Shown: piece by piece, positions 13,217-25,680 of the stretch | Numbering within the stretch: position 1 is the stretch's first letter | How the letters are laid out: every line of letters starts with the position of its first letter | Assembly: GCF_910592395.1 (NCBI RefSeq) | Contig: NC_088313.1 | Coordinates: 374,501 to 438,500 of the forward strand | From: Lineus longissimus | Taxonomy: Eukaryota > Nemertea > Pilidiophora > Heteronemertea > Lineidae | Reading direction: 5' to 3' | Length of the DNA: 64,000 nucleotides | Program-made: the position numbers and the translations under genes | The notes under the pieces: generated by a model | Seen by the model: the letters and a program-made list of their open reading frames with translations, nothing else | Databases searched by the model: none | What the model was told of the DNA's origin: nothing

Positions 13217-15600
13217 ATTTGAATGGGTGACTATACAGTGTGTCCCAAAAAAGGAACCGAGATCTCCTTTCAGGGACAAAGTGTATACTCGGTCCTTCAA
13301 TCTGAAAGTTTCTTGTGATCAATGTTTAACAGTGACCAATAAGGTGACCATACCAGTCTCCTATATGCAATACAGGTTGTTCTAATAATTAATTAGATAA
13401 TTAATTAGTGGTGTTATAAGCCATGTGTAGATTCTCTCGCATGTAAATCATCATGTTGACTATGTCGGTGGTGTTTCAATCACCAGCATTTCAATTTTCA
13501 TGTTGTCTGTTTGGTATTGGATTACCAATGAATGTTTTATGAAGGGTGAAATATAGAATTATTATGATTTGGCTAGTTTGAACGAGTGGAAGACTGATAA
13601 TGAAATGCAATTAATCCCAATTCAATTTTTATTCAGTTCGTATGTGTGATTTCTGTTGAATTTTGCAAGAGGGGGATATTTCTTGGCCATTAGTGACTGC
13701 ATCAATAGTCAGTCAAAGCTCAAGTAGTTGCAGATGTCAGAAATACTGGGTTGGTTAAAAGCAAGTTTCAACTTGCCATCAACACTTGTTATGGAAGGGA
13801 TAATATAGTTTCCATTTTAGTGTAAAAGCTTGGCCATAAATACTTCAGTCTTCCTTGATTCCATTTTGTCATATTATTTTAATATTCTCTTTTATTCCAC
13901 CCCAGTTGATCCAGATAGTGCCATAGACACACTCCATAACTTCAAATGGTCTCATACTCTTACAAAGATTTTACCAGAAATGCTTGAATCTGTATTACTA
14001 GGGTTGAATCAGAATGAAGTCATGGAGCATACATACCTACCCTCGCACATACATTGCAACTTGTCTGTCCATTGTTTTAACTGTATATTGATTACAACCA
14101 GTTATTTCTGTTATTGGCAATGATTTCAATGTTTATTTTCTATGTCAAAATTGTGTAATGAATCTACTCAGGCAAAGTGTCATTTTAATGACTTTGCATT
14201 TATTTAACAGTAGTATTACTAGTTAATCACTGAAATATATGTGTGTATTCTTGTGTTACGGGTTAGTCTGCCTTGTGATACAGTTCATGTATGTGGGATC
14301 CATGTTAAACGGCTGATAATAGGAGACAGAAATAGTATAATCTTCTAAACCTTGGTCTTTGTAAATTCTATTCAGGGCCTATTGGGTGTATAAGATGTAG
14401 CTTAGGTACAGTACATGTAATTACCAGTAGATAATCTTACATGAGTATATCTTGTTTACGTCTTTGCAAACACCATTATGTAAAAACCTCTTTACTTGAG
14501 TATGCCAGGTCCTTTTTGCTGTTAGTTCATCTTGGTCTGTATATCAGACTTTGATAGAGTTCTGCTTGAAAGAGAAAATAGCACTGTAGCCAGAGACAAC
14601 CCTGGTGAATCAGTGTTGCATTACTTGTGTTAGCGCCAATCTCCACTGAGATAATGGTCTGACTGACATTCCCGTATTCTGTTATCTGTCATTTACTTCT
14701 AGATTTGAAAGACTGGTCCAACCGAATGCCTCTTATTATTCAGTTAAATTCAGAGAATGATTCTATCATTCCGAGAATTGTTATGCTTTAAGTTGACTGT
14801 ATAATTCCTGTTTGCTTATGTTTTTGTAATGTCTAAGGTATAGTCATGTCTGCAGGATTTATCAGCAGTGTTTGTCATGATATGTCTATGCAAAACTTTT
14901 GTCTGCGATGCCTTGAAATAGGCATTGCTTTAGGTTTACAACTCAAATTGGGAGAAAGTTAGTGCTTTAAATCATTTACTCAAAGGGGATCGGGTGTGTT
15001 ATGTGTTGTGATGTGAGGTCAATACCATTGGGAACTGGGAGTATGAAGTGAATAGAGTCATTGTTTGCAGTCTGTTCAAAATTTAATTGGTAATTTATCT
15101 CCTGCAGGCTCAAAATCTGTAATTATCAATGTCTACTTATTGGAACTGAATCGAGATTCCTGACTTAAGTTACTGGCATTAACTGGCATTTACAGGCACT
15201 GTGCTACTGAAACACTTTGTTGCATTGTTTGTCTTGAAGCATGAAGAACAACCTGTCATCATCTGAAATGCAACAAAGGCACAGATGATGTGTAGTTTTC
15301 TTGTATTGGTACAAGTCTTTTTTGTCGCACAGCCTTGGATCTGTCTTATTGCTGTGCACTGTGTATGCCAGTCATTGCTATTATTCTTATCAAAATCGCC
15401 CAAAGGCAATCACTGCACTTAATTCAAACAAATTGCTTCATTACTATGCTCGTTATAATGTTGTACATATCAAATAATTTTATTTGATATTTTATGCTAT
15501 TTAAAAAGAAATAATCGGTTATAGCCATGTCAATCCTCGTTGTCTTGTTTTGTTGCATCAGCACATGCTTTAAAGGAGTCAGTTGGGACGACGGATCACA
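13217..15600 (+). other. NT5C2 3' flank / probable 3' UTR
   Basis: AT-rich sequence after the NT5C2 stop. I see no supported coding exon. Open frames here are short and lack splice context or recognisable residues. I could not identify a convincing AATAAA close to the stop, so the transcript end is not placed. Confidence 0.4.
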
Positions 15601-15620
15601 GCATCCCTGTCAAGGACACC

Positions 15621-15847
15621 CTGTAATCAGATGGGCAAAGACCACGCATTCACTGACCACTGAAAATCTCGCGGGAAAAGAGTGCTAACTTTGACCAAGG
15701 AGGCCCATAATGAGTCGAGCTGTATACTGTAATCAGATGGGCAAAGACCACGGATTCACTGACCACTGAAAATCTCGCGGGAAAAGAGTGCTAACTTAGA
15801 CCTAACTTAGACCAAGGAGGCCCATAATGAGTCGAGCTGTATACTGT
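15621..15847. repeat. Tandem direct duplication, unit about 107 bp
   Basis: The unit starts ctgtaatcagatgggcaaag at 15621 and again at 15728. Both copies run through 'aatctcgcgggaaaagagtg' to 'gagtcgagctgtatactg'. The second copy has a small internal 'gacctaactta' insertion and otherwise is nearly identical, which suggests a recent duplication. Confidence 0.9.
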
Positions 15848-16044
15848 GAGGGCCAGACAATAGATAAAGATGCCAAATCAAGACTGCACACTACAGGTGG
15901 CACCATTCAGATGACCAACCTGGCATTGGGTCTCCAGCCCCACTGGTCATCTCCCCAATGCACAGAAATGTATTTAGAGAACAAGGAGGGGTCTTGAGAG
16001 GTGATACTGATTGACAGATGGCATCATTGTCGCTGCTGGAAAGC

Positions 16045-16135
16045 CGATAACCAGCTGTGTGAGGTTTTGGCATATTACACAGGAGAAACTCACCACAGGA
16101 TAGTTGATAACCAGCTGGGTGAGGTTTTGGGCATA
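16045..16135. repeat. Short two-copy direct repeat
   Basis: Two copies of a roughly 30-bp unit, 'gataaccagctgKgtgagg' followed by ttttgg-catatt, start at about 16046 and 16107. They make overlapping open frames on the minus strand that have no other coding support. Confidence 0.7.
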
Positions 16136-16426
16136 TTCATACAAGAGAAAAACCATTTATGTGAGCAAGTATAGTCAACAATATCTTACTTGCACTGAAG
16201 AAAAATCCTGGCCTCCACCTTCTTTCCACAATAAATAGCTTACAATTGGATTTACACCATATCTGTGAAAGGCCAGGGATTGTCAAAAAGAATAAGGGTG
16301 TCACAATGAAGTGCTCTGCATGAGGACTGAAGTGTTCGACTCCCTAGGCTGTTCAGTAAAGCTCTGCCCATGGGAGAGTTGTTCTACTGCCTCTCATTTT
16401 CATCTTGCTGCATCGCATCATCCTGA

Positions 16427-16487
16427 TATTGCCAAAGAAAGTGCCTGACCCAAACTCACACCACATCTTGATCCGGCTGATTGTCCC
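16427..16487 (+). repeat. 61-bp dispersed repeat, copy A
   Basis: The stretch from tattgccaaagaaagtgcct to ggctgattgtccc is repeated base for base at 25681-25741, 9.2 kb away and in the same orientation. Flanks differ. This points to a mobile or recently copied sequence, not chance. Confidence 0.85.
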
Positions 16488-16498
16488 ATTAAATATGA

Positions 16499-16608
16499 TC
16501 TTTTCAGTTCCTATCGTGCCCTGAAGATGGCGTAGTTCAGAACTTTAAATGACTTCATGAAAGAACTACGCCATCGCCATCTTCAGGGTAAGGTAGGAAC
16601 TGAAAAGA
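16499..16608. repeat. Hairpin-forming inverted repeat
   Basis: The left arm (16499-16540, starting tcttttcagttccta and containing gccctgaagatggcgtagttc as two adjoining parts) is mirrored by the right arm at 16563-16608, ending aggaactgaaaag. A short spacer separates them. It directly abuts the 61-bp dispersed repeat and may be the end of the same element. Confidence 0.75.
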
Positions 16609-19600
16609 CCTCGATCAGCTGTGCATCATCCTTGAGCTGTTTTGCATCAATATCGGGTACGGTGAGACCGTCGGCCTCCTTGTAGATCTTTAGAGACTCG
16701 GTGTACATGTATCCTGCGCCGTCTTGAGAGCCTCCATTGCAAGGTCTCGTTTATTGTTGTATCGGCTCTCAGCTCCAGTTGGACTGAAAACAATCATAGT
16801 TGCAGCTATTATTTTGCTCTCAAGCAGATGTTGTTGTTGTGGTAGAGATCACTCACAACCAGCCCTTTATTGGAGTACTCAATGTAACTGAAAGCGAAAT
16901 CCCCCAAAAGATCTTGTGACTGTCCTTGCTTGGATATCTTGTGGAATCCTCTACTCAAGTTTTGGTCCGACTATCCCATGTTCTGTGCAGCAACAGCTTC
17001 TGACCTTCACGCTGCAAACTACCATTGGTAACAGAAGCTGTCAATAGTCAAGTTCGATGCGGCAAATAGGAGAGGGTCACTGAGTCAACATATTGTCTTC
17101 TTTTGTAAGTGTTCTAGTCATCATAAAACTGGTCCTGGATCTAAGTGCTCCAGATGGCTAGAACTCCTCCCTCATGGCTGCTAGTTCAGGGCATTTTGGA
17201 CACTCTGTCGTATGTCACATCCTTCGAAGTACAAGGGACACACGATCTGCACCCTCGCAAGACGAGTTGCCCATACCAGGTAATGCCAAATCAGTTACCC
17301 CCAAGACTAACACTGGAGGTACAGGGTTGTCCGCTTCACTGCCCATACTTCTGTAGGGACGCTCTCAGCAGTTTGAAAGTCCTGTGAATGTATTAGTGTC
17401 TTTTTCTCTCAAGGAGCTGCATTGGACACTGTGAGATGTCACATCCTTCGAACTAATTGGACACAGCTCATGTGCCCTTATGAAATAGCAACTCAGGTTA
17501 GTTATAGCTCAGTTAGTTATCTCGTATCAGGCACCACCCAAGAAGTACTAGAGTAGTGTTTGAGGAGATGACATGAATAAACACCAGCAAATGCTTCGTC
17601 TTCAAGTGACGATTGCGGTTTACCAGTTACTCTAAGCACGGGTTACTCTGGGCAGAGATGGGGTGTCAGTGTCTCTCTCAAGAGCGTACAGCGGACTGTC
17701 TGCAGGATGCCTCATCCAAAACTAAAGAGACAGGGCTTTTAAGCACCTCTGTAAGTACAACCATACATCGTAAGGATAGGATACAACACAAGTTTGAATG
17801 TCCTGGAATAATTCGCGTCTCTTTACGAGACTAAATCGGACGCTCTGTAATGTCACATCCTTCGAACTCCAGGGACACAAAGATACACACATTGAGCGCC
17901 ATTTATTTTCCGTGAGTAGCGGAGAAATGGGACTTTGTCAGTAAAATTTTTTTATCTAGGCAGATTTCGCAAGCCCTCACGAGCGAAGATGTATGAAATC
18001 CTGCTTAAGTTCGGTTACGCGATATTCGTAAATCGGCTCAATCATTGATACCATGATGACCATACAGATATAGGAAACCAGACAGAGCTCTTCAGAACTG
18101 TCGTCATACATAGACGCTGGTCTCCGCAAGGCTTGGAAAAACTGTCTCTTCTTCTCGATCGTCAACTGCTCACATACAAGTTGGCTCTCTCATTCGGGTT
18201 TGAAACGGGATGCAAATTAAGTTACGGTACAGACGCTGGGCTATTTCGTCCCTGACCGCAGGCGTGAGGTATTTTTGGTGAAGAAGGTGCATTTGGTAAG
18301 TGCATAAATCTCACTTTTCGAGAGTGTCCCCCACGCTGAGAGACCGAAGGACAAGAGACAAAACCCGATGATATGGCAACTTTTATTGGGTAAGTATATA
18401 ATATATACTACAAAACTTAGAATTAGTGGCCGGCATGCGGAATCAGAAAAGGCTGACCGTAAATTGTTGCACGTGAAGATAGTGTATAGTGTGTTAATCG
18501 AACTTGTTGGGAGTGATCCGCACACTTATTTACCGAAGGACAAGAGACGAAGGTTACGATATGACAACATTTATATGGCAAGTACATACATATGAATAAT
18601 GCAAAACTTGGAATACAATAACACAACGTTGATCCTGCTGACGCCGCTTGAGCCGCTTAAGCAAGCGTGTCAAGGGATCAGATGTTGGGTCAGTGGGCAT
18701 GCGGGGCATGGGATGGAGGGTGGTGCACTGTGAGTGTCGATAAGGATGGGGGGAGGGGGCAAAGGCAAATGACAATAGCATAATAACAATTGAACAATGT
18801 ACAAGTCGTAAGTAACCATGACCGCTTTCAAGGTGGCTAGAACTGATTGCTGACCAAAATAATGACATATTCTGTTAACACCAATGGAGCATTCTCTTGT
18901 ACTGTATTTTAGCCCAAAACCGCCCAATCAAAATGGTGCAGAGACTCGATTGACTTTTAATGTCTTCAAGAGGAAATTGATCTCAAAACTGATATGGGCC
19001 TATAGTATAAATAATATCCTCCCTAAAATATAGGCCTTCTGTTAAATTAGGCCTGCCTTAAGAAAAAGGAAGAAAACCTACAACCAATTCCTCTTGAAAA
19101 CAAATATGTCAATAAGGCTCATCCATACATCATTTGAGTAAAACAATGTAGAAACACATTTTTGCTGTGATCAAGAAATAGCTCCATTGTTGTAATGTTG
19201 CACTTCTTGTGCTGTGAAATAGCTCAGATACGGTAAATCGACTGCCACATTGAAAACGGAACAAGAAATAGCAATATTCTGGATCAGCGAGTACATACAT
19301 GAAGTGCTATTGATTTCAGGAATAAGCACATATTTTGCAAGGTTCACTTTTAACAAAGAGTAACAATGTTCGATGTTTAATTTTCAGGGTCGAAAACAGG
19401 CGAGTGTCAACCCATTCTGAGCCAACAGTATGAATTACAACAAGAAAAGGGTCAATTCCGTTGGGAACTGCTGTTCCCTGATCATGGCTCTTGACTACTG
19501 GCCTGGAATAGAAAGGGAACATTTAGATACCAAGAAACATTGAAATATACAATTTAAGAAATTGAAGTATTAGATCATTTTTCATGACGTTTTTTTTTAA

Positions 19601-20470
19601 ATCTTGCATTAAAGCATATCAATAATATGTCTATACACATGTTTATGTCTGTGACAGCCTCATTGGCACTAATAAGATGAATCAATTAAATTGAATTGTC
19701 AGGCAATGGTGGTCAACCTGCCTCGGGTTTGTCCCAATATCAGTCACATGATGACGGACCTAAAGCCTCATTTCATCAACTGTAGCCAGCTTATCGAGTT
19801 TTATCTCATTTACCTCAATTGTGTTCCACAAATCTGGCATCCTGAATATTTATCTCTCAGAAGTGGCCTCGGTTGCGTTGGCTCGATTCTTGGGACGGGA
19901 CAGCGAAACCACACGAGATGGAGCAATCCACCTGAAAAAATTGAGACAATTCGAATGCTGCTTCAGTGAACAATGGGCGATCTGTTCAGGAGACGTCTTT
20001 CAAATCGCCCATTGTTTCATAAACGAGAGCTGGACAGACAGTTCCAGCTACTCTTGGCAGATTTCCTTCTTCCAATGCATACATCGCGTTTTGTCTCGAC
20101 CACACTTGCATAGCTATTTACTTTGAGGTCACGTGCAGGTCTTATTGGTAATTGCTGGGGTGAAACTTGGTACTGCGGGACAGACTACATGTCCACAAAA
20201 CGCAATGTCACTGCTGGACTGATTTACAAGTCCACAAAACGCAGAATGGGACATGGACATCATTACCCCAGCAAGAACCCAATGTAACCCCACAAATAGG
20301 GCCGTTTATAATGTTTAAGACATGTTTATACAATAACAACGCTGAAGCTATTGCCTGCAGTGACCTTGCTAATGATTTTTATGTGGGAGGGGCCAGGGAC
20401 CGTGACTATTGATAAAGTCCTCACGATTTTATATTCGTCAACAATGGGGCACAGACTTTCAGATACTTTC
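16609..20470. other. Gene-poor intergenic stretch
   Basis: No supported exon was found on either strand. Open frames of 60-104 codons occur but have no family signature. 'tgtcacatccttcgaa' recurs at about 17215, 17440 and 17850, a weak dispersed motif. A small hairpin (aacaatgggcgat and its complement) lies at about 19970-20019. Confidence 0.5.
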
Positions 20471-20795
20471 GTGACTGACCTATATTACCAGTACAGTCCA
20501 ATATATATTTCTTTTTTTTGACTGACCTCTATTACCAGTACAGTCCAATATATATTTCTTTTTTTTTGACCGACCTCTATTACCAGTACAGTCCAATACA
20601 TTTCTATTCTTCGTGACCGACCTATATTACCAGTACAGTCCAATATATATTTCATTTTTCGTGACTGACCTATATTACCAGTACAGTCCAATACATATTC
20701 TATTCTTCGTGACTGACCTATATTACCAGTACAGTCCAATATATATTTTATTTTTCGTGACTGACCTATATTACCAGTACAGCCCAAAGATACTA
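20471..20795. repeat. Minisatellite, 47-48-bp unit, seven copies
   Basis: The unit is built on 'gtgactgacctatattacca' plus 'gtacagtccaatatata' and a T-rich tail. Copies start near 20471, 20518, 20566, 20613, 20661, 20709 and 20757. Because the unit is mostly 48 bp, it stays open in more than one frame and yields 16-residue repeats (CTGNIGQSR type) on the minus strand. I treat those as by-products, not proteins. Confidence 0.95.
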
Positions 20796-21949
20796 TTTAG
20801 TCTGTATATTATTCTAGGGCTGGGGTGGGGGATGGGGAAATTCTCCAGTGACAAACTTTTTTATTGTCATTCTGGTAAAAAAAAAAAACACGTCCAAAGA
20901 AGAAATTTATTCTCATAATTTTTAACAATGCTCGAAAAAAACTTTTAAAATGTTCATGTGGCGAGTTGCCACATGTACCGACTATACCTGTGGATCTTAA
21001 TATATATATCATCATTGAAATCCTAAGAGAAATTAAACCAAGACAAAAAAGGGTTCCATGCCCTTGGTTTCCATGTACCGCGAACGATGCTAACGATAGG
21101 ATTTAGCTGACAGGATTTGGCCACATGAACCCCTCCCTGTCCAGAAGACGCGGGGGTCGTCAGATCAATTTGAAACCGCCATGGACATCACTTCTTCCCC
21201 CTCACAAGTCGGTCGCGATGACCTCCATGTGCAAACCATTTTGGCTGTGGATGCCCTGGTAACCCATGTCGCCTAACCAGACATAGCGCGCTGCCTGACT
21301 AGAAGTTACCGCCTCTGAGACCCAGGGTTGAGACACTGGGGTCTGCCCCTAGCTGACAGGTGGCTGGAGATCCATATCATAGAGCATACCAACCGTACAT
21401 AACCGGCTGGACTGGTACACCCTATCAGGCTCAGACTCCCCAACGGAGTCTATTGAGCGCAGCCGCAGCGCCAGTTAATATGGATGGATTTACGTCGTCA
21501 AATAACTGTCGACCTGATGAGCATTCGTTCACGGTACATAGAGTTTATCGGGGTTGGGGGCGAAGAGACAAGACCAGGAACTCCTATGGGGTCGCGGGCG
21601 CAATGCAACCCGAGGAACGAGATGCACCCAAAGTACAAACTCGAAAATAACTGGCTCATCCTTCGCCATTAGGTGTCAAGTATGTACCACTTATACAGAC
21701 AGGCGTCATTAACGTTGGGTAACACCTCACAAGGAGCAATACCAAGCATTTTCAAGACCTCATATTTAGCGAAAAGGTGTGACAATAATGATAATATATC
21801 AGATCCAATACCAGTCCCTTGACCAAACCCAACCATTTCTTGAAAGTTCAAAGGACGTCGGGGCTTCTGAAAGAAAAAAGAATTGGCCATGACAGCTACG
21901 GTAGATAGATCGAAGTGATAGATGGGATAACTGTCTATCTGAAAAGCGA

Positions 21950-22040
21950 ATTTTTTTTTCCTGAACCTTTTGGGCACTATAGTGTACATTTGTACAGGGA
22001 CTTTCAGCCAATCAGATTTCGACAAATACATGACGTCAGA
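21950..22040 (+). repeat. Element end, plus copy of an inverted pair
   Basis: The segment 'cctgaaccttttgggcacta' then 'gtgtacatttgtaca' then 'cagccaatcaga' recurs inverted at 22500-22615 with scattered substitutions. The pair encloses about 460 bp that includes a tRNA-like sequence. It resembles two copies of one repeat, or the ends of one element. Confidence 0.75.
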
Positions 22041-22053
22041 AGTCTTAGAAACT

Positions 22054-22138
22054 TCAGAGCAGTTGGTAGAGCGCTCGTCAAAAATGGCAGAATACGATGT
22101 TCGATCCAAAGATCGTGAGTTCGAATCCGGTTGTGGAC
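22054..22138 (+). repeat. tRNA-like sequence (SINE head or tRNA pseudogene)
   Basis: AGTTGGTAGAGCGCTCGTC at about 22061 matches a tRNA D-arm/A-box. GAGTTCGAATCC at 22117-22128 matches a T-arm/B-box. Spacing is tRNA-like, but I could not pair a proper acceptor stem, and a pyrimidine-rich tail follows at once. It is better read as a tRNA-derived SINE promoter than as a working tRNA gene. Confidence 0.6.
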
Positions 22139-22499
22139 AACATTTTTCTTTTTCTTTTTTACTCTTTATATTTTATTTTTATAACGCGTTTCTTTTCCCC
22201 TTGTTATTTAGATTTTAGATATTTTAGTTATTTCTGCTGCCTGCGACATACCTACAGAAAGGACAATAACAATAGCCCATCTCCAAGATCCAAGGGATAG
22301 TCCTTCAGATATCATATTGAGCATGAATATACAATGAGACTTGTCTCATGTGAATGGTCTTCCTCCAGGAGGAATATATTTCTCTTCAATGAGACTTGTC
22401 TTTCGATACTGCCTCGTGTGTATGGTCTTCCTCCAGTATATTTTGATACTGTATGCTTTAAATTTGATTAACAAGCACAAAACAATACACGCTTACTTC

Positions 22500-22615
22500 T
22501 AAGTTTCATGATGACGCCCCAATGACGACACAGATTTATCGGATTCTGATTGGCTGAGAACCTGTGTACAAATGTACACTCTACTGCCCGAAAGGTTCAG
22601 GAAAAAAATTCGACC
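22500..22615 (-). repeat. Element end, minus copy of an inverted pair
   Basis: Reverse-complement relative of 21950-22040, with 'tctgattggctgag' and 'tgtacaaatgtacac' in mirrored order. Its divergence suggests the copies are not recent. Confidence 0.75.
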
Positions 22616-22718
22616 GACGGCACAAGGATAGCTTTGAAAGCCACCTCGTGACCGCAGGGCCAATGCATTGGTGTCATTATTCACATTTATCATCTTCGTG
22701 ACCACGTGAAAACATACT

Positions 22719-22996
22719 TAAAGCCGACATGCATGCATAAAAACCCAAACGACAAAGATAGAAAACACAAACGCCCGACCACCAAAAGACAAACTGCACT
22801 TGAAACATGATAGACACTCAGCGACAGGTCTCACTAGACTGCACAAACACAAGTTCATTGACGAGACAGGTCACAGAGAAATAAAAAAATAAAAAAATAT
22901 TCCTCGAGCGGGTTCGAACTCGGAACACTCGCCACTTCATCCTTTTCGTCTTTTCTAATTTGGCCGTTAGGGTTTTTATGCATGCATGTCAGCTTT
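22719..22996. mobile_element. MITE-like element with ~28-bp terminal inverted repeats
   Basis: The left end, TAAAGCCGACATGCATGCAT followed by AAAAACCC, is mirrored at the right end by GGGTTTTTATGCATGCATGT followed by CAGCTTTAA. The interior is about 220 bp, has no ORF of note and contains a B-box-like GGTTCGAACTC. Size and ends fit a non-autonomous DNA element; the superfamily is not determined. Confidence 0.7.
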
Positions 22997-23449
22997 AAAG
23001 GGACAACCTGGGCGTGGGATTTCCCTGGCCAGGAGGATAATACCTCTGCTTGTCACCATGCGCCGCCACTTATCTCAAATAGCGATTTTCGCCAGTGTGC
23101 GAGGCAGTTTTGGACATGACCTGTGAAATTCAGGCAGGCCTAAGTTTACACCCAGTTTTTGTGCACTGTTTATTGCAGTTCAATGATGTATTTCAATTTT
23201 CCTGTTTGGGTGGGAAGTCACGGTTCTACTGGAAGCCATTTTTGTAGGAAAAACCACCATATCTCATGCCACAGTTGTCCATATTATACCACTAAATACA
23301 AGAGGGGGTAGGCCTATCACTAAACCAAGGTCTTTTCATAACACTAGCCTGGGAACAACTGGCAGGTTTATCAAAGCTCTGGGATGCTGATCTCCGACTG
23401 ATCCTCGATCGTCGCACAGTTGGCAGCACAGAGGTGAATTGAGACGATT

Positions 23450-23706
23450 GGTGATCACTAAATCCTAAAGGCTAGAGGGAGGTAATTATAATATGATCTC
23501 CACCGCCCGACCCGATGACGTCATTACCGGAATTCAGGGTGGGAAATACCCCAAGTATTTACATCACAATGGCGGCAACTTCAGTTCTGAAGTAATCGAT
23601 GAGCTAGAAGTTGCCACCCGGAATTCCGGTAATGACGACATCGGGTCGGGCGGTGGAGATCATATTATAATCACCTCCCTCTAGCCTTTAGGATTTAGTG
23701 ATAACC
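23450..23706. mobile_element. Hairpin MITE with ~92-bp inverted arms and 9-bp target duplication
   Basis: The arms begin GGTGATCACTAAATCC on the left and, reversed, GGTTATCACTAAATCC on the right. They match with only a few mismatches over about 92 bp, through 'ccgcccgacccgatg' and 'cattaccggaattc'. The direct repeat GAGACGATT flanks the element at 23441-23449 and 23707-23715. A 9-bp duplication with G-rich ends is typical of Mutator-like or Merlin-like elements. The interior adds a further small palindrome (ggcaacttc/gaagttgcc). Confidence 0.85.
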
Positions 23707-24033
23707 GAGACGATTGGTAATTTCTGCCATGTCTTCATGTAAATGGCTCTGAACTACTTCGATTGTATGCCTCATCTTTCTGATCCGGTCAAGGTCCTCA
23801 TCAAACATATCACATGTCACAGTATCAAGGGCTGATTGGTTCAGAGATAGAATGTGTTATGAGCACGTGACACATTGCGCCAAGCACGTGGCGTGTGACG
23901 TCATAAAACATGGCAGACATGACCGATCGTCTCATTTTCTTGCTGCCAGAACGATATAGTACCATAGATAGGGTATGGGCTACAGTGTCCTCCTTTCAAA
24001 GGTCAGCTGAGCCGAGTGTGGAAATATTCAGAA

Positions 24034-24220
24034 CAGCAGTGGCGGATTTAGGGGTCCCGCATGAGTCATCCCTCTTTGATATTTTAGGGCACGTGTACCT
24101 CTCCTCAAGAACCCTCCCCCTCATTTTCAGGATTGCACCTTCGGCTCTATCATGAGTTCTCATTGGTTGGGCAGCGCCCCCCCCCGCTTCTTTCCCAAAT
24201 TTCTGGATCCGCCACTGCTG
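24034..24220. mobile_element. hAT-like MITE with CAGTGGCGGAT ends
   Basis: A perfect 14-bp terminal pair: CAGCAGTGGCGGAT at the left and ATCCGCCACTGCTG at the right. CAGYGGCGGAT-type ends are widespread among hAT-like MITEs. A related, more degraded element lies at 26747-27000, sharing 'tttcccaaattt-tggatc' near its right end. I could not confirm an 8-bp target duplication. Confidence 0.6.
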
Positions 24221-25680
24221 CAGAGATGAGAAGTTTCAAAAGAATACATGTATGTGCGATCAAGGAAGTTTCGATAGAGAAAAATAACTCACCACGTGGT
24301 GTTCATGTCGTATCTTGTGATAAACCGGTTGGGCAGAATTGGGTGTGCTAGACAGGACAACGTATCTGGCGTCTGCAAGAAATGAAAATGAAAAGATAAG
24401 ATTGTACATTGTATCAGACAATAGTCGCAAAATTTGGGGAGAAAAAGTTGTGGAGAAATCAGGCTGAACTCACCAACGTTGAACCAGTGCTTCGACTTGG
24501 CGTCGACACAACTGAACGCTTGTGTTCCCCAAACCGGTCTGTCATACCAGGAGCACAGCCAAATTCAACGCCCCGTATTGAGTACGTTACGTCAGAGAGG
24601 TTACCAAACCACTCATCTATTCAAATTGTGATTTTCAATCAAATTCATTGACCCATACACGAAAATGCTTCACTATATAAAGCTGATTGGTAAAATACTG
24701 AGGTCACGGACGGATGAACAGGAGTCGGACAACAAGTGACATAACTTCGCGGAAACTTGGCTTTTGTGGTATTTTTAAACGAGTCTACGTGACGTAACAT
24801 GATTGTTGAAATTTATAGCCAGTAGTATTCACACATGGCAAATATTTTTTAATTCAAGTTCAAGTTTGCGCACTGAGCGATTGAAAGTGGTCCGTTTTCG
24901 AGTACGTTGGGTGCGCTCAGATGAATTGATAGCTTATGCTGATCCGCATGTCTCGCTGAGAGTTATGACTGGTCAAATCTCTATGCTGTGGCCACACCCA
25001 AAACTTTGGGGGGGGGGGAATTCCCCAAAAATACAAAATTTCATAATTTTCTCATATTCTATTCCTCTTATTTCAGCTCACGACCGCGAAGCATAAAAAA
25101 ACGTCTTCCTGCTCGTGAGTCGTCTGTATTAAATAGCAGACGACGACCACATCAATCTTGTGCTCACAGTCAATGACTAACGGATTCCCGGTGTGGCGGG
25201 GATAGTAGTCCTAGGGCTGATAGTCCGTGTAACAATAGCCCGCATTGCTAACTGTTTTGGTTAGGGTTAGCGGTGGAATAGATCATGCTGCTTCATTGGT
25301 CAAATACAATGCTACCGGACTATGACTCCAGGGGGACTATATCCGCTGTCACACCGGGCTCACTGTCTGAGGGGAAACCCTGGATCCTTGTCCTGGAGAA
25401 GGCTAGCGCCATCGATCGATGCTTGCGCTATCTATCGATGCTCGCGCTAATTACCGATCCGTAGAAAGCGCTACAGTTCGTCGCATTCCATATGGGCCGC
25501 GCGTTGGCCGATCCTGTATTCATGACGCACCGCACCCACAGTTACGACGTCGCAGAGAACGGGGAGGGGGTTTGGGGGACTCATCCCCCAATGTACTGGC
25601 TAAATATGTCAGAAGGACGGGGGGGGGCTCCCCCATGTCAAACAGTTGTGTGAGTTCACTAGAGCTTGCTCTTTACATAT

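Noticed and set aside
15621-15847. CRISPR-like array
   Set aside because: Only two long units without short regular repeats and spacers; eukaryotic DNA.
20485-20918. Repeat-containing ORFs on both strands
   Set aside because: They come from the 48-bp minisatellite; frame openness follows from the unit length.
21669-22109. 146-codon minus-strand ORF
   Set aside because: Overlaps the inverted repeat and tRNA-like element; no family signature.
22054-22138. Functional tRNA gene
   Set aside because: A and B boxes are present but no convincing acceptor stem; it lies inside repeats.
23493-23684. 63-codon ORF
   Set aside because: Lies within the inverted arms of the hairpin MITE.
23910-24155. 81-codon ORF starting MADMTDRLIF
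   Set aside because: Its second half runs into the hAT-like MITE, with no splice continuation found and no family match.
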